A program made the translations under genes and the position numbers. Below the pieces are notes generated by a model that saw nothing but the letters and a program-made list of their open reading frames with translations, was not told the DNA's origin and searched no databases. Below are positions 18,458 to 28,091 of a stretch of 64,000 bases of DNA, piece by piece (position 1 is the stretch's first letter; each line of letters begins with the position of its first letter). Origin of the DNA: Leptothrix cholodnii SP-6 (GTDB lineage: Bacteria; Pseudomonadota; Gammaproteobacteria; Burkholderiales; Burkholderiaceae_C); NCBI RefSeq assembly GCF_000019785.1, contig NC_010524.1, forward strand, positions 3,212,001 to 3,276,000. Reading direction: 5' to 3'.

Positions 18458-19705
18458 ATGTTTGACCGCGCCACCCAGACCCTGGCTGCCATCGACCCCG
18501 AAATCACCGCTGCGATCGACGCCGAAGTGCGTCGCCAGGAAGAGCACATCGAGCTCATCGCCAGCGAAAACTACACCTCGCCGGCCGTGATGGCCGCGCA
18601 GGGCTCGCAGCTGACCAACAAGTACGCCGAAGGTTATCCGGGCAAGCGCTACTACGGCGGCTGCGAACACGTCGACGTGGTCGAGCAACTCGCCATCGAC
18701 CGCGCCAAGCAGCTGTTCGGCGCACAAAACGCCAACGTGCAGCCCAACTCCGGCTCGCAGGCCAACCAGGCCGTGTTCTTCGGCCTGCTGCAGCCCGGCG
18801 ACACCATCATGGGCCTGAGCTTGGCCGAAGGTGGCCACCTGACCCACGGCATGCCGCTGAACATGTCGGGCAAGTGGTTCAAGGTCGTCTCCTACGGCCT
18901 CGACGCCCAGGAAGACATCGACTACGACGCGATGGAGCGTCTGGCCCACGAGCACAAGCCCAAGCTGATCATCGCCGGCGCCTCGGCGTTTGCGCTGCGC
19001 ATCGACTTCGAGCGCTTCGCCAAGGTCGCCAAGGCGGTCGGTGCCTATTTCATGGTCGACATGGCGCACTACGCCGGCCTGATCGCCGCAGGCGTCTACC
19101 CGAACCCGGTGCCGTTTGCCGACGTCGTTACCACCACCACCCACAAGACCCTGCGCGGCCCGCGTGGCGGCCTGATCCTGATGACCGACGCGGTCGCCAA
19201 GCAGATCAACAGCGCGATCTTCCCCGGCATCCAGGGCGGCCCCCTGATGCACGTGATCGCCGGCAAGGCGGTGGCATTTCAAGAGGCGCTGCAGCCCGAG
19301 TTCAAGGCCTACCAGGAACAGGTGGTCAAGAACGCGACCGCGATGGCTGAAACCTTGACTGCACGCGGCCTGCGCATCGTCTCGGGCCGCACCGAGAGCC
19401 ACGTGATGCTGGTCGACCTGCGCCCCAAGGGCATCACCGGCAAGGAAGCCGAGGCGCTGCTGGGCCGGGCCCACATCACCTGCAACAAGAACGGCATCCC
19501 CAACGACCCGCAGAAGCCGATGGTCACCAGCGGCATCCGCCTGGGTTCGCCGGCGATGACGACGCGCGGCTTCAAGGAAGAACAGGCCGTGCTGACCGCC
19601 AACCTGATCGCCGATGTGCTCGAAGCGCCCAACGACGAAGCCGTGCTCGAGCGCGTGCGTGCCCAGGTTGCGCAACTCACGCGCGACTTCCCGGTGTATC
19701 GGTGA
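18458..19705 (+). CDS. glyA: Serine hydroxymethyltransferase
   Basis: PLP-dependent enzyme of 415 residues interconverting serine plus tetrahydrofolate with glycine plus 5,10-methylene-THF, the main source of one-carbon units. [34 protein letters not shown] and the PLP-lysine motif [14 protein letters not shown] are unmistakable. The ATG at 18458 ([16 protein letters not shown]) gives the standard length. Its leader carries the ZTP riboswitch. It is followed by a repeat element and nrdR, the common glyA-nrdR order of this group. Confidence 0.97.
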   Translation: MFDRATQTLAAIDPEITAAIDAEVRRQEEHIELIASENYTSPAVMAAQGSQLTNKYAEGYPGKRYYGGCEHVDVVEQLAIDRAKQLFGAQNANVQPNSGSQANQAVFFGLLQPGDTIMGLSLAEGGHLTHGMPLNMSGKWFKVVSYGLDAQEDIDYDAMERLAHEHKPKLIIAGASAFALRIDFERFAKVAKAVGAYFMVDMAHYAGLIAAGVYPNPVPFADVVTTTTHKTLRGPRGGLILMTDAVAKQINSAIFPGIQGGPLMHVIAGKAVAFQEALQPEFKAYQEQVVKNATAMAETLTARGLRIVSGRTESHVMLVDLRPKGITGKEAEALLGRAHITCNKNGIPNDPQKPMVTSGIRLGSPAMTTRGFKEEQAVLTANLIADVLEAPNDEAVLERVRAQVAQLTRDFPVYR

Positions 19706-19795
19706 GCCCCCACGTCGCTGCGCTCCTGCCCCCCGAGGGGGCGCCCAGCCGCCTTGGGACGGCCCGGCGGCGGCTGGGGCCAGTGAGCCCTCGCG
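19706..19795. repeat. GC-rich dispersed intergenic repeat (Burkholderiales type)
   Basis: The gap after glyA holds CCCCCACGTCGCTGCGCTCC, then TGCCCCCCGAGGGGGCG and GACGGCCCGGCGGCGGCTGG. This is the layout of the short palindromic repeat scattered between genes in Comamonadaceae and relatives. CCCCC/GGGGG and the GCCGCC/GGCGGC arms form strong stems, so it may also act as an mRNA 3' end. Only one copy is in this window, so repeat status rests on recognition. Confidence 0.5.
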
Positions 19796-19824
19796 TCGCG
19801 GCAGGTCTCTGACGCCACCCGACA

Positions 19825-20268
19825 GTGCGCTGCCCCTACTGCGGAAACGTTGAAACCACCGTCGTCGAGACCCGCGAGTCCGACGAGGGTGACGCCGTGC
19901 GTCGGCGCCGGCGCTGCAGCGCCTGCGACAAACGCTTCACCACCTACGAACGCGCCGAACTGGCGATGCCGGCGGTGGTCAAGAAGAACGGCGACCGGCG
20001 CGAGTTCGACCGCGAGAAGCTGCGCGCCTCGATGACGTTGGCGCTGCGCAAGCGCAATGTCAGCGTCGACCTGATCGATGCCGCGATCGCCCGCATCGAG
20101 GACAAGGTCTTCACCAGCGGCGCCAGCGAAATGAGCACCTCGCGCATCGGCGAGATGGTGATGCGCGAACTCAAGCGCCTCGACAAGGTGGCCTACGTGC
20201 GCTTCGCCTCGGTCTACCGCGAGTTCGAGGACATCGACGCCTTCAGCAAGCTGATCCAGGAAATCTGA
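19825..20268 (+). CDS. nrdR: Transcriptional repressor NrdR
   Basis: A 147-residue zinc-ribbon plus ATP-cone repressor of ribonucleotide reductase genes. The GTG start at 19825 gives the expected N-terminus MRCPYCGN. The zinc ribbon uses the CPYC pair and the [16 protein letters not shown] pair. The ATP-cone begins at [16 protein letters not shown] and ends with [16 protein letters not shown]. Length and sequence are standard. It follows glyA on the same strand. No nrd gene or clear NrdR box is in the window. Confidence 0.95.
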   Translation: MRCPYCGNVETTVVETRESDEGDAVRRRRRCSACDKRFTTYERAELAMPAVVKKNGDRREFDREKLRASMTLALRKRNVSVDLIDAAIARIEDKVFTSGASEMSTSRIGEMVMRELKRLDKVAYVRFASVYREFEDIDAFSKLIQEI

Positions 20269-20388
20269 GCGTCCTGAGCGGCGCTGGACGATCTCGCGCG
20301 CGACCGCAATCCCCCATCGACACCCCCTTAATGGGGACGCCGGCGCCGCGGCGTCTGCCTAGACTGGCTGTACACCACGCAGCCAGAC

Positions 20389-20955
20389 ATGACCGAGACC
20401 CCCTCCTCTGCCAGCCCCGCCAGCCCGGCCGCCAAGGGCTTCACGCTGATCGAGATGCTGATCACGGTGGCGGTTCTCGCCATCATCCTGACCAGCGTCG
20501 TGCCGTCGATGCGGGCATTCGTCGCACGCAGGCATCTCGACGGCGCATCGGCGCAGTTGCAGGCCGACCTGCACTTCCTGCGCAGCAGCAGCGTCGCCCT
20601 CAACCAGGCCCTGCGCATCAGCGTGCACAGCGGCAGCGCCGGCAGCTGCTACCTCGTTCACAGCGGCGATGCCGACCAATGCGCCTGCACTTTCGTGGCC
20701 GGCGCCGAGCCCGTCGGCAATTGCGAGCCGGGTGCCGAACTGCTGCGCAGCCAGGCCTGGGCCGGCAACGCCGTGGCGGTGCGTGCCAACGTCGCATCGA
20801 TGCGCGTCGACCCGCGACACGGCACCTTCAGCCCCACCGGAAGCATCGAGATCCAGGCCGGCGACGGCCCGGTGCTGCGTCATGTCGTGAACATCCTGGG
20901 CCGCTTGCGGTTGTGCGCACCGGGCACGGCGATCACCGGCGTGGCAGCATGCTGA
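20389..20955 (+). CDS. fimT: Minor pseudopilin FimT/GspH family
   Basis: A 188-residue type IV pilus minor pilin. A short leader ends at the prepilin peptidase site in AAKGFTLIEMLITVAVLAI, with Glu at +5 of the mature protein. The hydrophobic helix is followed by a GspH-like soluble domain containing FLRSSSVALNQALRISVHS. It is the first of five pilin-type genes that overlap end to start, so they should be made as one operon and form the priming complex at the pilus tip. The 120-bp gap before it holds the probable promoter and a GACGCC/GGCGTC hairpin near 20336-20355. Confidence 0.87.
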   Translation: MTETPSSASPASPAAKGFTLIEMLITVAVLAIILTSVVPSMRAFVARRHLDGASAQLQADLHFLRSSSVALNQALRISVHSGSAGSCYLVHSGDADQCACTFVAGAEPVGNCEPGAELLRSQAWAGNAVAVRANVASMRVDPRHGTFSPTGSIEIQAGDGPVLRHVVNILGRLRLCAPGTAITGVAAC

Positions 20956-21398
20956 AACACCGCGGCTTCACGCTCATCGAACTGCTGATCGGCGTGGCGG
21001 TGCTCGCCATCGTGTCCACGCTGGCCTGGCCCAGCTATCAGCAGCAGGTGCAACGGGCTCGCAGGGCCGATGCCTACGCCGCCCTCGCCCGCCTGCAGCA
21101 GGCCCAGGAGCGCCGACGCAGCCAGCTGCCGGCCTACACCGCCACGCTCGGTGAAGGCGGCCTCGGCCTGAGCGCCGCCAGCACCGACGGCCACTACGCG
21201 TTGTCCACCAGCGTCGCCGACGAAACCGCCGGCACGGCCTACCGCGTCAGCGCCAGCGCATCGGGCGCGCAGAGTGCGGACACCGCCTGCCGCCACCTGG
21301 CGATCGACGTCGACGGCGGCCGCCTGCAGATGCGCTCGGGCAGCAGTTCCGCGCTGGGCAACGACAGCGCCACCAACCTGCGCTGCTGGAACCTGTGA
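20949..21398 (+). CDS. pilE: Type IV pilin-like protein PilE family
   Basis: A 149-residue pilin with a six-residue leader before GFTLIELLIGVAVLAIVST, then WPSYQQQVQRARRADAYAAL, the typical PilE beginning. Two Cys in the C-terminal part (TACRHLA and LRCWNL) could form the D-loop disulphide. ATG at 20949 overlaps the end of fimT. Position inside a minor-pilin operon suggests a minor (PilE/ComP-like) subunit and not the major pilin, but sequence alone does not settle this. Confidence 0.85.
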   Translation: MLKHRGFTLIELLIGVAVLAIVSTLAWPSYQQQVQRARRADAYAALARLQQAQERRRSQLPAYTATLGEGGLGLSAASTDGHYALSTSVADETAGTAYRVSASASGAQSADTACRHLAIDVDGGRLQMRSGSSSALGNDSATNLRCWNL

Positions 21399-22114
21399 CC
21401 GCCATGCCCGACAGAAGCACCGGCCTGGGCCTGATCGAGATCATGGTGGCGATCGCGCTGGGGCTGTTCCTGGTGGCCAGCGTGGCGGCGCTGGTGGTCG
21501 GGCAACTGGCCGAACAGCGCCGGCTGCTGCTCGAATCGCGCCTCAACCAGGACCTGCGCGCCACCGCCGACCTGATCGTGCGCGACCTGCGCCGCGCCGG
21601 TCACTGGGGCAGCGCCGAACGTGGCGTGTGGTCGGGCGGCCCGACTGCCCCCGCAGCCAATCCCTACGCCGGCCTGCATCCCGGCGCCGACACCGCCGCC
21701 GCCAGCCTGGGCTACAGCTACAGCCGCGACACCACCGAAGACCAGGCCAGCGGCAACGCCGAAAAGTTCGGCTTTCGCATCAACACCAACACCCGCGCCT
21801 TCGAACTGCGCCTGGCCGGCAACGACATCACGCCCGGCAACGGCGACCAGTGGCAGGCCCTCACCGACCCGGCCCTGCTGCGCGTCACGCGCTGGCAGGT
21901 GCGCCACGAATCGCGGTCGGTGAGCCTGCTCGGCCACTGCGCCATCCCGGTCTGCCCCACCGGCAGCAGCACCTGTCCGCCCACCGTGCGGCTGCGTCAG
22001 GTCCACATCGAGCTCGACGCCACCGACGCACGCGACAGCAGCGTGCAGCGCAGCCTGGTGACGCGGGTGCGACTGCGCAACGACGAGGTCAGCGGTGCCT
22101 GCCCGGGGGCCTGA
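21395..22114 (+). CDS. pilW: Minor pilin PilW family
   Basis: A 239-residue PilW-like minor pilin. The prepilin segment is STGLGLIEIMVAIALGLFL, with Glu at mature +5, followed by RATADLIVRDLRRAGHWG, the conserved PilW block. The GTG at 21395 overlaps the previous stop (GTGA); an ATG at 21404 is an alternative. The soluble domain is short of motifs, with two Cys near GHCAIPVCPT. It is expected at the pilus tip with the other minor subunits. Confidence 0.86.
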   Translation: MTAMPDRSTGLGLIEIMVAIALGLFLVASVAALVVGQLAEQRRLLLESRLNQDLRATADLIVRDLRRAGHWGSAERGVWSGGPTAPAANPYAGLHPGADTAAASLGYSYSRDTTEDQASGNAEKFGFRINTNTRAFELRLAGNDITPGNGDQWQALTDPALLRVTRWQVRHESRSVSLLGHCAIPVCPTGSSTCPPTVRLRQVHIELDATDARDSSVQRSLVTRVRLRNDEVSGACPGA

Positions 22115-23369
22115 CCGTCCACCGGCGGCGCAGGCCGGCAGCGGCACCCTGCCGGTGCTGCTGATCCTGCTGATGGCACTGGCCCTGATGCAGCTCTACA
22201 GCCAGCGCGCGCTGATCTTCGAGCAGCGCGCCGTCGCCAACCAGGTGCGTGCAGCCTGGGCCGCCGAAGCCGCCGAGGCCGGCCTCGCCTGGACGCTCGC
22301 CCAGCTCAACCGCAGCGGCAGCGTCGACGCCGCCTGCCTGCCCTTGGCCGCGCATCCCGCCGGCGGCAGCAGCTTGCGCGAACGCCTGCTCGGCACCGAG
22401 CCCGACACCGGCGCCCTGTCGATCGCCACGACCGACGCCGCCTGCGTGCGCGACGGCCACTGGCGCTGCAGTTGCCCGACCACCGGTGCGGCCAGCCTCG
22501 CGGCGAGCGCCGATGCACTCAACCACCCGGCGTTTTCGGTGCGACTGCAGGACGGCCCGCCGGGTACCGCCCCGAACGGCCTGATGCGGCTGGTGGTCAC
22601 CGGCTGCAGCCACCTCGGACAAGGCTGCGGCGGCAGCGCCGCGGCCGACGCACGCGCCGAGATCCGCGCCCTGCTCGCCCCCTATGGCCAGCTGCTGCGC
22701 CCGCCCGCCGCGGCGATCACCGCGCTGGGCGGTGTCACCGTCGGCCCGGGGGTCTCGCTGGTCAACGGCGACGCCGGCAGCGGCGGCCTGACCGTGCAAT
22801 CGGCGGCGGCCATCGCGATCGACCCGGCCGGCCGGCTGTTCGGCCCACCGGGCCGCCCGGCCGAAGCCACGCTGGTGGCCGACGACCCGTCGCTGGGCGG
22901 CGACAGCGACGCGCTGTGGCGGCGCCATTTCGGTGCCGGCGCCGGCAGCGTGCGCGATCTGCCCACCCTTCACCGCATCGCCTGCCCGGCCGGTGGCTGC
23001 GGCGCCACCGAGGTGCAGGCCGCCATCGACGCCGGTCACCGCAGCCTCTGGCTCGAGGGCGATCTGCGTCTGGCCACCCCGGTTCGCTGGGGCGACGCCG
23101 ATCGCAGCCTGCTGTTGCTGGTGGACGGCACGGCGCAGTGGCAAGGCCCGCTCGAGATCGACGCCTTGCTGGTCGCCCGCAGCCTCGCCTGGCAGGCCGG
23201 CGCGACCGGCGTGGCACGCCTGCGTGGTGCGCTCGTCAGCCTGGGCGTGGTCGACCTGCAGGGCAACGCCGAGATCGTGCGCGATCGCGCCGTGCTCGAT
23301 CGCCTGCGCCATGCAGCGGGCGCCTACGCCGTGGTGCCCGGCAGCTGGCAGGACTTCGTCAACCGATGA
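22095..23369 (+). CDS. pilX: PilX-like minor pilin, long form
   Basis: A 424-residue protein starting with a PilX-like segment: GSGTLPVLLILLMALALMQL, a hydrophobic helix lacking the mature Glu5, then AAEAAEAGLAWTLAQLN. A large Cys-containing domain follows, and the C-terminus ends in VVPGSWQDFVNR. Typical PilX proteins are about half this length. The GTG at 22095 overlaps pilW by 20 bp. In this operon it should be the minor pilin counterpart of GspK, which also lacks Glu5; that is inference from position and the N-terminus. Confidence 0.75.
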   Translation: MPARGPDRPPAAQAGSGTLPVLLILLMALALMQLYSQRALIFEQRAVANQVRAAWAAEAAEAGLAWTLAQLNRSGSVDAACLPLAAHPAGGSSLRERLLGTEPDTGALSIATTDAACVRDGHWRCSCPTTGAASLAASADALNHPAFSVRLQDGPPGTAPNGLMRLVVTGCSHLGQGCGGSAAADARAEIRALLAPYGQLLRPPAAAITALGGVTVGPGVSLVNGDAGSGGLTVQSAAAIAIDPAGRLFGPPGRPAEATLVADDPSLGGDSDALWRRHFGAGAGSVRDLPTLHRIACPAGGCGATEVQAAIDAGHRSLWLEGDLRLATPVRWGDADRSLLLLVDGTAQWQGPLEIDALLVARSLAWQAGATGVARLRGALVSLGVVDLQGNAEIVRDRAVLDRLRHAAGAYAVVPGSWQDFVNR

Positions 23370-24547
23370 AACCGGTGTCCGGGCTCGCGCTGATCGAGGT
23401 TCTGGTCGCGATGGCGGTGCTGGCGATCGGTCTGGGCGGCACGCTGCGGCTGCAGACCTGGCTGCGTGTGGGCACCGACCTGTCGCGCCAGCGGGCCGAA
23501 GCGCTGCGGCTGGCCCAGGACAGCCACGAATCCCTGCGCGCCTACGCCAGCCTGGCGGACTGGACGGCCATTGCCGGCCACAGCCCCACGGGTGTCGCGC
23601 TGACGCATGCCAACACGGCGTACCAGCTCGAACGCAGCGTGACGACGCAGACCGATCCGCGCCTGAAGCACGTCAGCACGGTGCTGAGCTGGCCGGACCG
23701 CGACGGCCAGCAGCAGCAACTGCAGCTCGACACCCTGCTGGTCGGGCAGGACCCGACGCTCGCGGCCGCGCTGACACTCGACCGCGGCGCAGGGGCCACC
23801 GCGGGCAGCGTGGGCCGCGGGGCCAGCCCGCGCCACGCGCTGATCCCGGCCCGCGCCAAGTCGCTGGGCGGCGGACGCAGCGTCTTCAAGCCACGGGCGC
23901 AAGACCTGCTGGCCTGGGTCTTCGACGATCAGACCGGCAGCGTGGTGGCACGCTGCGACAGCACCGCCGGCCTGTCGAGCGCACAGCTCGACGCCAACAG
24001 CCTGGGCGCCTGCCGCGCCATCGCCGGCCTGCTGATCGGCGGCCACGTGCGCTTTGCGCTCGACACCGACAGCCCCGGCGCCGGCGACGCCCAGAACCCG
24101 CTGAGCCCCGCCCTGCCGCTCGACCTGCGCCTGCAGCTGACCAGCACCGGCCACCCCGACCCCGGTTGGGAATGCGCCGACGACGCGCCCGACTCGATCG
24201 GCGGCGCGCCGGCCCAGCTCGGCGTGATCTATCACTGCGTGATCCAGGGCGCCGGCCTGCCGCCGCGCTGGTCGGGCCGGCTCGACATCGTGCCGATCGG
24301 CTGGACGCTGGCCAGCAGCGGTGTCACCGGCTACCGCGTCTGCCGCTACAGCGCCGACCACAACCGCAACGGCCGCATCGACAACGCCGAACACCCGGCC
24401 AGCCACGCCGCGGTCGGCGAACCGCTGGGCGACCAGAACTTCCTGATCCTGCGCGCCGCGGCCGGCTGCCCGACCGACAGCGGCGTCTCGTTTGCGGGGC
24501 AAGGCGGCAACTGGCTGGACGACAGCAGCGTGGCGCACCAGCCCTGA
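23366..24547 (+). CDS. pilV: Minor pilin PilV family, extended C-terminal domain
   Basis: A 393-residue protein with the prepilin segment SGLALIEVLVAMAVLAIGL and Glu at mature +5, then LRLAQDSHESLRAYASLADW, typical of PilV. PilV is usually 150-200 residues; here about 200 extra residues with several Cys (RCDST, GACRAI, WECADD, YRVCRY, AGCPTD) follow. ATG at 23366 overlaps the pilX stop (ATGA). The large domain may be a tip adhesin-like extension. No PilY1 gene follows, although it is often the next gene in such operons. Confidence 0.78.
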   Translation: MKPVSGLALIEVLVAMAVLAIGLGGTLRLQTWLRVGTDLSRQRAEALRLAQDSHESLRAYASLADWTAIAGHSPTGVALTHANTAYQLERSVTTQTDPRLKHVSTVLSWPDRDGQQQQLQLDTLLVGQDPTLAAALTLDRGAGATAGSVGRGASPRHALIPARAKSLGGGRSVFKPRAQDLLAWVFDDQTGSVVARCDSTAGLSSAQLDANSLGACRAIAGLLIGGHVRFALDTDSPGAGDAQNPLSPALPLDLRLQLTSTGHPDPGWECADDAPDSIGGAPAQLGVIYHCVIQGAGLPPRWSGRLDIVPIGWTLASSGVTGYRVCRYSADHNRNGRIDNAEHPASHAAVGEPLGDQNFLILRAAAGCPTDSGVSFAGQGGNWLDDSSVAHQP

Positions 24548-24620
24548 CGACGACATCGGCAAGATCGGCAATCTGCGACACGACACCGCGCCGCGCTGGC
24601 CGACCGCGATCACGCCGACA

Positions 24621-25871
24621 ATGCCCGCCATGCCCGAGAACCACCCCCACGCCGACGCACCGGCCCCCTCGCCCGCCCCGTTCAGCCCGCAGGATCAGCA
24701 GGCGATGGCCCAGGCCCTCGCACTGGCCGAGCAGGGTTTCGGGCTGACCGAACCCAATCCGCGCGTCGGCTGCGTGATCGTCGACGCCCAGGGCCGGCTG
24801 CTCGGCAGCGGCCACACCCAGCAGGCCGGCGGCCCGCATGCCGAGGTGATGGCGATGCGCACGGCGCGCGCCGCCGGCCACTCGCTGATCGGCGCCACCG
24901 CCTACGTGACGCTCGAACCGTGCGCGCACCACGGCCGCACGCCGCCCTGCGCCGACGCGCTGATCGAAGCCGGCCTGAAGCGCGTGGTCGCGGCGATCAC
25001 CGATCCGTTTCCGCTGGTCGCCGGCCAGGGCCTGGCGCGGCTGGCGGCGGCCGGCATCCAGGTCGAACAGGGCCTGATGGCCGAGGCCGCCACCGCCATC
25101 AACATCGGTTTCTTCTCGCGCGTGCTGCGCCAGCGGCCGTGGGTGCGCATGAAGGTGGCGGCCAGCCTGGACGGCCGCACCGCGCTGATGAACGGCCAGA
25201 GCCAGTGGATCACCGGCGCGGCCGCACGCGCCGACGGCCACGCCTGGCGGCGCCGCGCCAGCGCCGTGCTGACGGGCATCGGCACCGTGCTCGACGACGA
25301 CCCGCGCCTCGACGTGCGCCACGTGCCCACGCCGCGCCAGCCGATGCGGGTGGTGGTCGATGCGCCGCTGCGCACGCCGGTCACGGCCCGGCTGCTCGCG
25401 CCGCCCGGCGAGGTGCTGGTCTACACCAGCGCCGACGAGACCGCCCAGGCCGCCTGGCTGGCCGAGGTGCAGGCGGCGCACGGCGCCCGCGCCGCGCTCG
25501 GCCCGGACGGCACCGACGTCGCGCCGCCGCTCGTGCAGTGCGTGTCGATGCCGGGCGGACCGGCCGGCAAGGTCGATCTGGCGGCGATGCTGGCCGACCT
25601 GGCGCGGCGCGGCGTCAACGAGCTGCACGTCGAGGCCGGCCATCGGCTCAACGGCTCGCTGCTGCGCGAGGGCCTGGTCGATGAATTCCTGGTCTACCTC
25701 GCACCCAAGCTGCTCGGCCTGGGCCGCGAGATGTGGAGCTGGGGCCCGCTCGAAAGCCTGGACCAGGCGATCGAGCTCGAATGGGGCGACGTCCAGTCCG
25801 TCGGAGGCGACCTGCGTCTGCTGGCGCGCCCGCGCGGCCGGCTCGCCGGCTGGCTGCCCGGCACGCCCTGA
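24621..25871 (+). CDS. ribD: Bifunctional riboflavin biosynthesis protein RibD
   Basis: A 416-residue enzyme with an N-terminal pyrimidine deaminase (about 20-165) and a C-terminal reductase (about 170-410), carrying out two consecutive steps from the GTP cyclohydrolase II product. Deaminase zinc ligands are in [10 protein letters not shown] and [18 protein letters not shown]. The reductase begins at [15 protein letters not shown] and has [15 protein letters not shown] and NELHVEAG. Starts at 24621 or 24630 are both possible. It is 47 bp upstream of ribBA. Confidence 0.94.
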   Translation: MPAMPENHPHADAPAPSPAPFSPQDQQAMAQALALAEQGFGLTEPNPRVGCVIVDAQGRLLGSGHTQQAGGPHAEVMAMRTARAAGHSLIGATAYVTLEPCAHHGRTPPCADALIEAGLKRVVAAITDPFPLVAGQGLARLAAAGIQVEQGLMAEAATAINIGFFSRVLRQRPWVRMKVAASLDGRTALMNGQSQWITGAAARADGHAWRRRASAVLTGIGTVLDDDPRLDVRHVPTPRQPMRVVVDAPLRTPVTARLLAPPGEVLVYTSADETAQAAWLAEVQAAHGARAALGPDGTDVAPPLVQCVSMPGGPAGKVDLAAMLADLARRGVNELHVEAGHRLNGSLLREGLVDEFLVYLAPKLLGLGREMWSWGPLESLDQAIELEWGDVQSVGGDLRLLARPRGRLAGWLPGTP

Positions 25872-25918
25872 AGCCGCGATTGCAGCGGGCCCGGGCACCA
25901 GCCGCCTACAATTCACGG

Positions 25919-27010
25919 ATGGCAATATCTCCAATTCCCGAGCTGGTGGCCGAACTGGCCGCCGGACGCATGGTCATCCTCGTCGACGAGGAAGACCGCG
26001 AAAACGAAGGCGACCTGGTCCTTGCGGCCGAGATGGTCACACCGGAAGCGATCAACTTCATGGCCAAGCACGGCCGTGGGCTGATCTGCCTGACGATGAC
26101 GCGCGAGCGCTGCGATCACCTGCAACTGCCGCCGATGACGCCGCGCAACGGCACCAAGCACAGCACTGCGTTCACGGTCTCGATCGAAGCCCGCACCGGC
26201 GTGACCACCGGCATCTCGGCCGCCGATCGCTCGCGCACCGTCGAAGTGGCGGTGGCCCGCGACACCACGGCCGCCGATCTGGTCCAGCCCGGCCACATCT
26301 TCCCGCTGCAGGCGCAGGATGGCGGCGTGCTGATGCGCGCCGGCCATACCGAAGCCGGCTGCGACCTCGCCCGCATGGCCGGCCTGTCGGCCTCGTCGGT
26401 GATCTGCGAGATCATGAACGACGACGGCACGATGGCGCGCCTGCCCGAGCTGGAAGTGTTCGCCCAGCAGCACGGCCTGAAGATCGGCACCATCGCCGAC
26501 CTCATCACCTACCGCAGCCGCAACGAATCGCTGGTCGAGCAGCTCTCGCGCCAGCAGCTCGCCACGCCGTGGGGCGGCTTCGACTGCCGCACCTTCCGCG
26601 ACCGCACCGGCCAGATCCACCTGGCGCTGAGCCTGGGCGACTGGCAGCCCGAGGACGAAGTGCTGGTGCGCGTGCACGAGCCGCTGTCGGTGCTCGACCT
26701 GCTCGACGCCAGCACCTCGCGCCATTCGTGGTCGCTGCCGCAGGCGCTGACCACGCTGCAGGCCACCGGCCGCGGCGTGGCCGTGCTGCTCAATGCCGGC
26801 CGCGATGCCGAGGCGCTGCTCGGCCAGATCAAGCCCGACGGCTTCGAGCCGCAGCGCGGCTCCACCGACCTGCGCACCTACGGCGTGGGCGCGCAGATCC
26901 TGCTCGAGCTCGGCGTGCGCCGCATGAAGCTGATGAGCAACCGCCGCCGCCTGCCCAGCATGACCGGCTACGGCCTCGAAGTGACCGGCTTCATGCCGAC
27001 CCCCGGCTGA
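25919..27010 (+). CDS. ribBA: 3,4-Dihydroxy-2-butanone-4-phosphate synthase with degenerate GTP cyclohydrolase II domain
   Basis: A 363-residue fusion. The N-terminal half (about 1-205) is an intact DHBP synthase: [35 protein letters not shown] and [16 protein letters not shown] are all present. The C-terminal half resembles RibA, but where zinc-binding cysteines should follow VRVH the sequence reads [14 protein letters not shown], with no Cys. The domain is therefore probably not a working cyclohydrolase (the RibBX pattern common in Proteobacteria), and a separate RibA would be needed. There is no room for an FMN riboswitch in the 47-bp gap before it. Confidence 0.93.
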   Translation: MAISPIPELVAELAAGRMVILVDEEDRENEGDLVLAAEMVTPEAINFMAKHGRGLICLTMTRERCDHLQLPPMTPRNGTKHSTAFTVSIEARTGVTTGISAADRSRTVEVAVARDTTAADLVQPGHIFPLQAQDGGVLMRAGHTEAGCDLARMAGLSASSVICEIMNDDGTMARLPELEVFAQQHGLKIGTIADLITYRSRNESLVEQLSRQQLATPWGGFDCRTFRDRTGQIHLALSLGDWQPEDEVLVRVHEPLSVLDLLDASTSRHSWSLPQALTTLQATGRGVAVLLNAGRDAEALLGQIKPDGFEPQRGSTDLRTYGVGAQILLELGVRRMKLMSNRRRLPSMTGYGLEVTGFMPTPG

Positions 27011-27066
27011 ATGCGCGCCCGGTCGTCGTCACCCACCCAGCACTCGAACCTTTCCAGGGAAACGCC

Positions 27067-27531
27067 ATGAAAAACGCAGACCGGGGCGTCGCCGCGGAAC
27101 TCGACGGATCGGACCTGCGCGTGGCCATCGTGCAGGCGCGCTTCAATGCCGCCATCACCGAACAGCTCGCCAGCAGCTGCATCGCCGAACTCGAGGCGCT
27201 GGGCGTGCTCGCCAAGCACATCAAGCACGTCACCGTGCCCGGCGCGCTCGAAGTGGCGCTGGCGCTGCAGGCGCTGGCCGAGCAGAAGGACCACGACGCG
27301 CTGATCGCGCTGGGCTGCATCATCCGCGGCGAGACCTACCACTTCGAGCTGGTCGCCAACGAAAGCGGCGCGGCGGTGACGCGGGTCTCGCTCGAACACG
27401 GCGTGCCGATCGCCAACGCCATCCTCACGGTCGAGAACGAGGCCCAGGCCTGGGCCCGTGCCGACGAAAAAGGCCGTGACGCCGCGCGTGTCGCGGTCGA
27501 GATGGCCAATCTGATGGAAGACCTCTCTTGA
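27067..27531 (+). CDS. ribH: 6,7-Dimethyl-8-ribityllumazine synthase
   Basis: Lumazine synthase of 154 residues, condensing DHBP with the RibD product in the penultimate riboflavin step. Conserved [27 protein letters not shown] and [17 protein letters not shown] are clear. ATG at 27067 has a Shine-Dalgarno-like AGGGA upstream. It overlaps nusB by four bases (TTGA), giving the classic ribH-nusB pair. Riboflavin synthase (ribE/ribC) is missing from the expected place between ribD and ribBA. Confidence 0.96.
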   Translation: MKNADRGVAAELDGSDLRVAIVQARFNAAITEQLASSCIAELEALGVLAKHIKHVTVPGALEVALALQALAEQKDHDALIALGCIIRGETYHFELVANESGAAVTRVSLEHGVPIANAILTVENEAQAWARADEKGRDAARVAVEMANLMEDLS

Positions 27532-28043
27532 ACGCTCCCCTGTCCAAGCCGGCGCCCGGCGGCAAGCCGCGCGGCAACGCCACGCCCGCCGGCGCGCCGC
27601 GCCCGAAGTCGGCCCGCCGACGTTCGCGTGAGCTGGCGCTGCAAGGCCTCTACGAATGGCAGGTCGGCCAGGCCGACTCGCACGTCGTCGAGGCCCACAT
27701 GCGCGAGCAGGAAGACCACGCCAAGTGCGACACGGCGCATTTCTCGGCGCTGCTGCACGGCTGCATCGCCCAGGTGGCGGCGCTCGACGCGGTGCTGACG
27801 CCGCACCTCGACCGCCGCGTGCAGGAGCTGTCGCCGGTCGAACACGGCGTGCTGCTGATCGGCGCCTACGAGCTGCAGCACTGCCTCGACGTGCCGTACA
27901 AGGTGGCGATCAACGAGGCGGTCGAACTGGCCAAGTCGTTCGGCGGCACCGACGGGCACAAGTACGTCAACGGCGTGCTCGACAAGGCCGCCGCCGACCT
28001 GCGCCCCGCCGAAGTGGCCGCCCAGCGCAACCGCCGCACCTGA
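27528..28043 (+). CDS. nusB: Transcription antitermination factor NusB
   Basis: A 171-residue NusB with an N-terminal basic tail (Lys/Arg/Pro-rich, about 1-25) before the helical domain that begins [16 protein letters not shown]. The conserved [15 protein letters not shown] and [19 protein letters not shown], ending in [11 protein letters not shown], identify it. It binds boxA RNA with NusE in antitermination of rRNA operons. Translation appears to start at TTG 27528 inside the ribH stop (TTGA); no later in-frame ATG precedes the domain. Confidence 0.94.
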   Translation: MNAPLSKPAPGGKPRGNATPAGAPRPKSARRRSRELALQGLYEWQVGQADSHVVEAHMREQEDHAKCDTAHFSALLHGCIAQVAALDAVLTPHLDRRVQELSPVEHGVLLIGAYELQHCLDVPYKVAINEAVELAKSFGGTDGHKYVNGVLDKAAADLRPAEVAAQRNRRT

Positions 28044-28091
28044 TCCGGCCCGCAGCCGGATCGATCCTCCCACCCCACCGTCGCCACTAGC

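Noticed and set aside
24324..25934. Long minus-strand frame opposite ribD
   Set aside because: ribD motifs are complete on the plus strand; the minus frame shows no recognisable domain.
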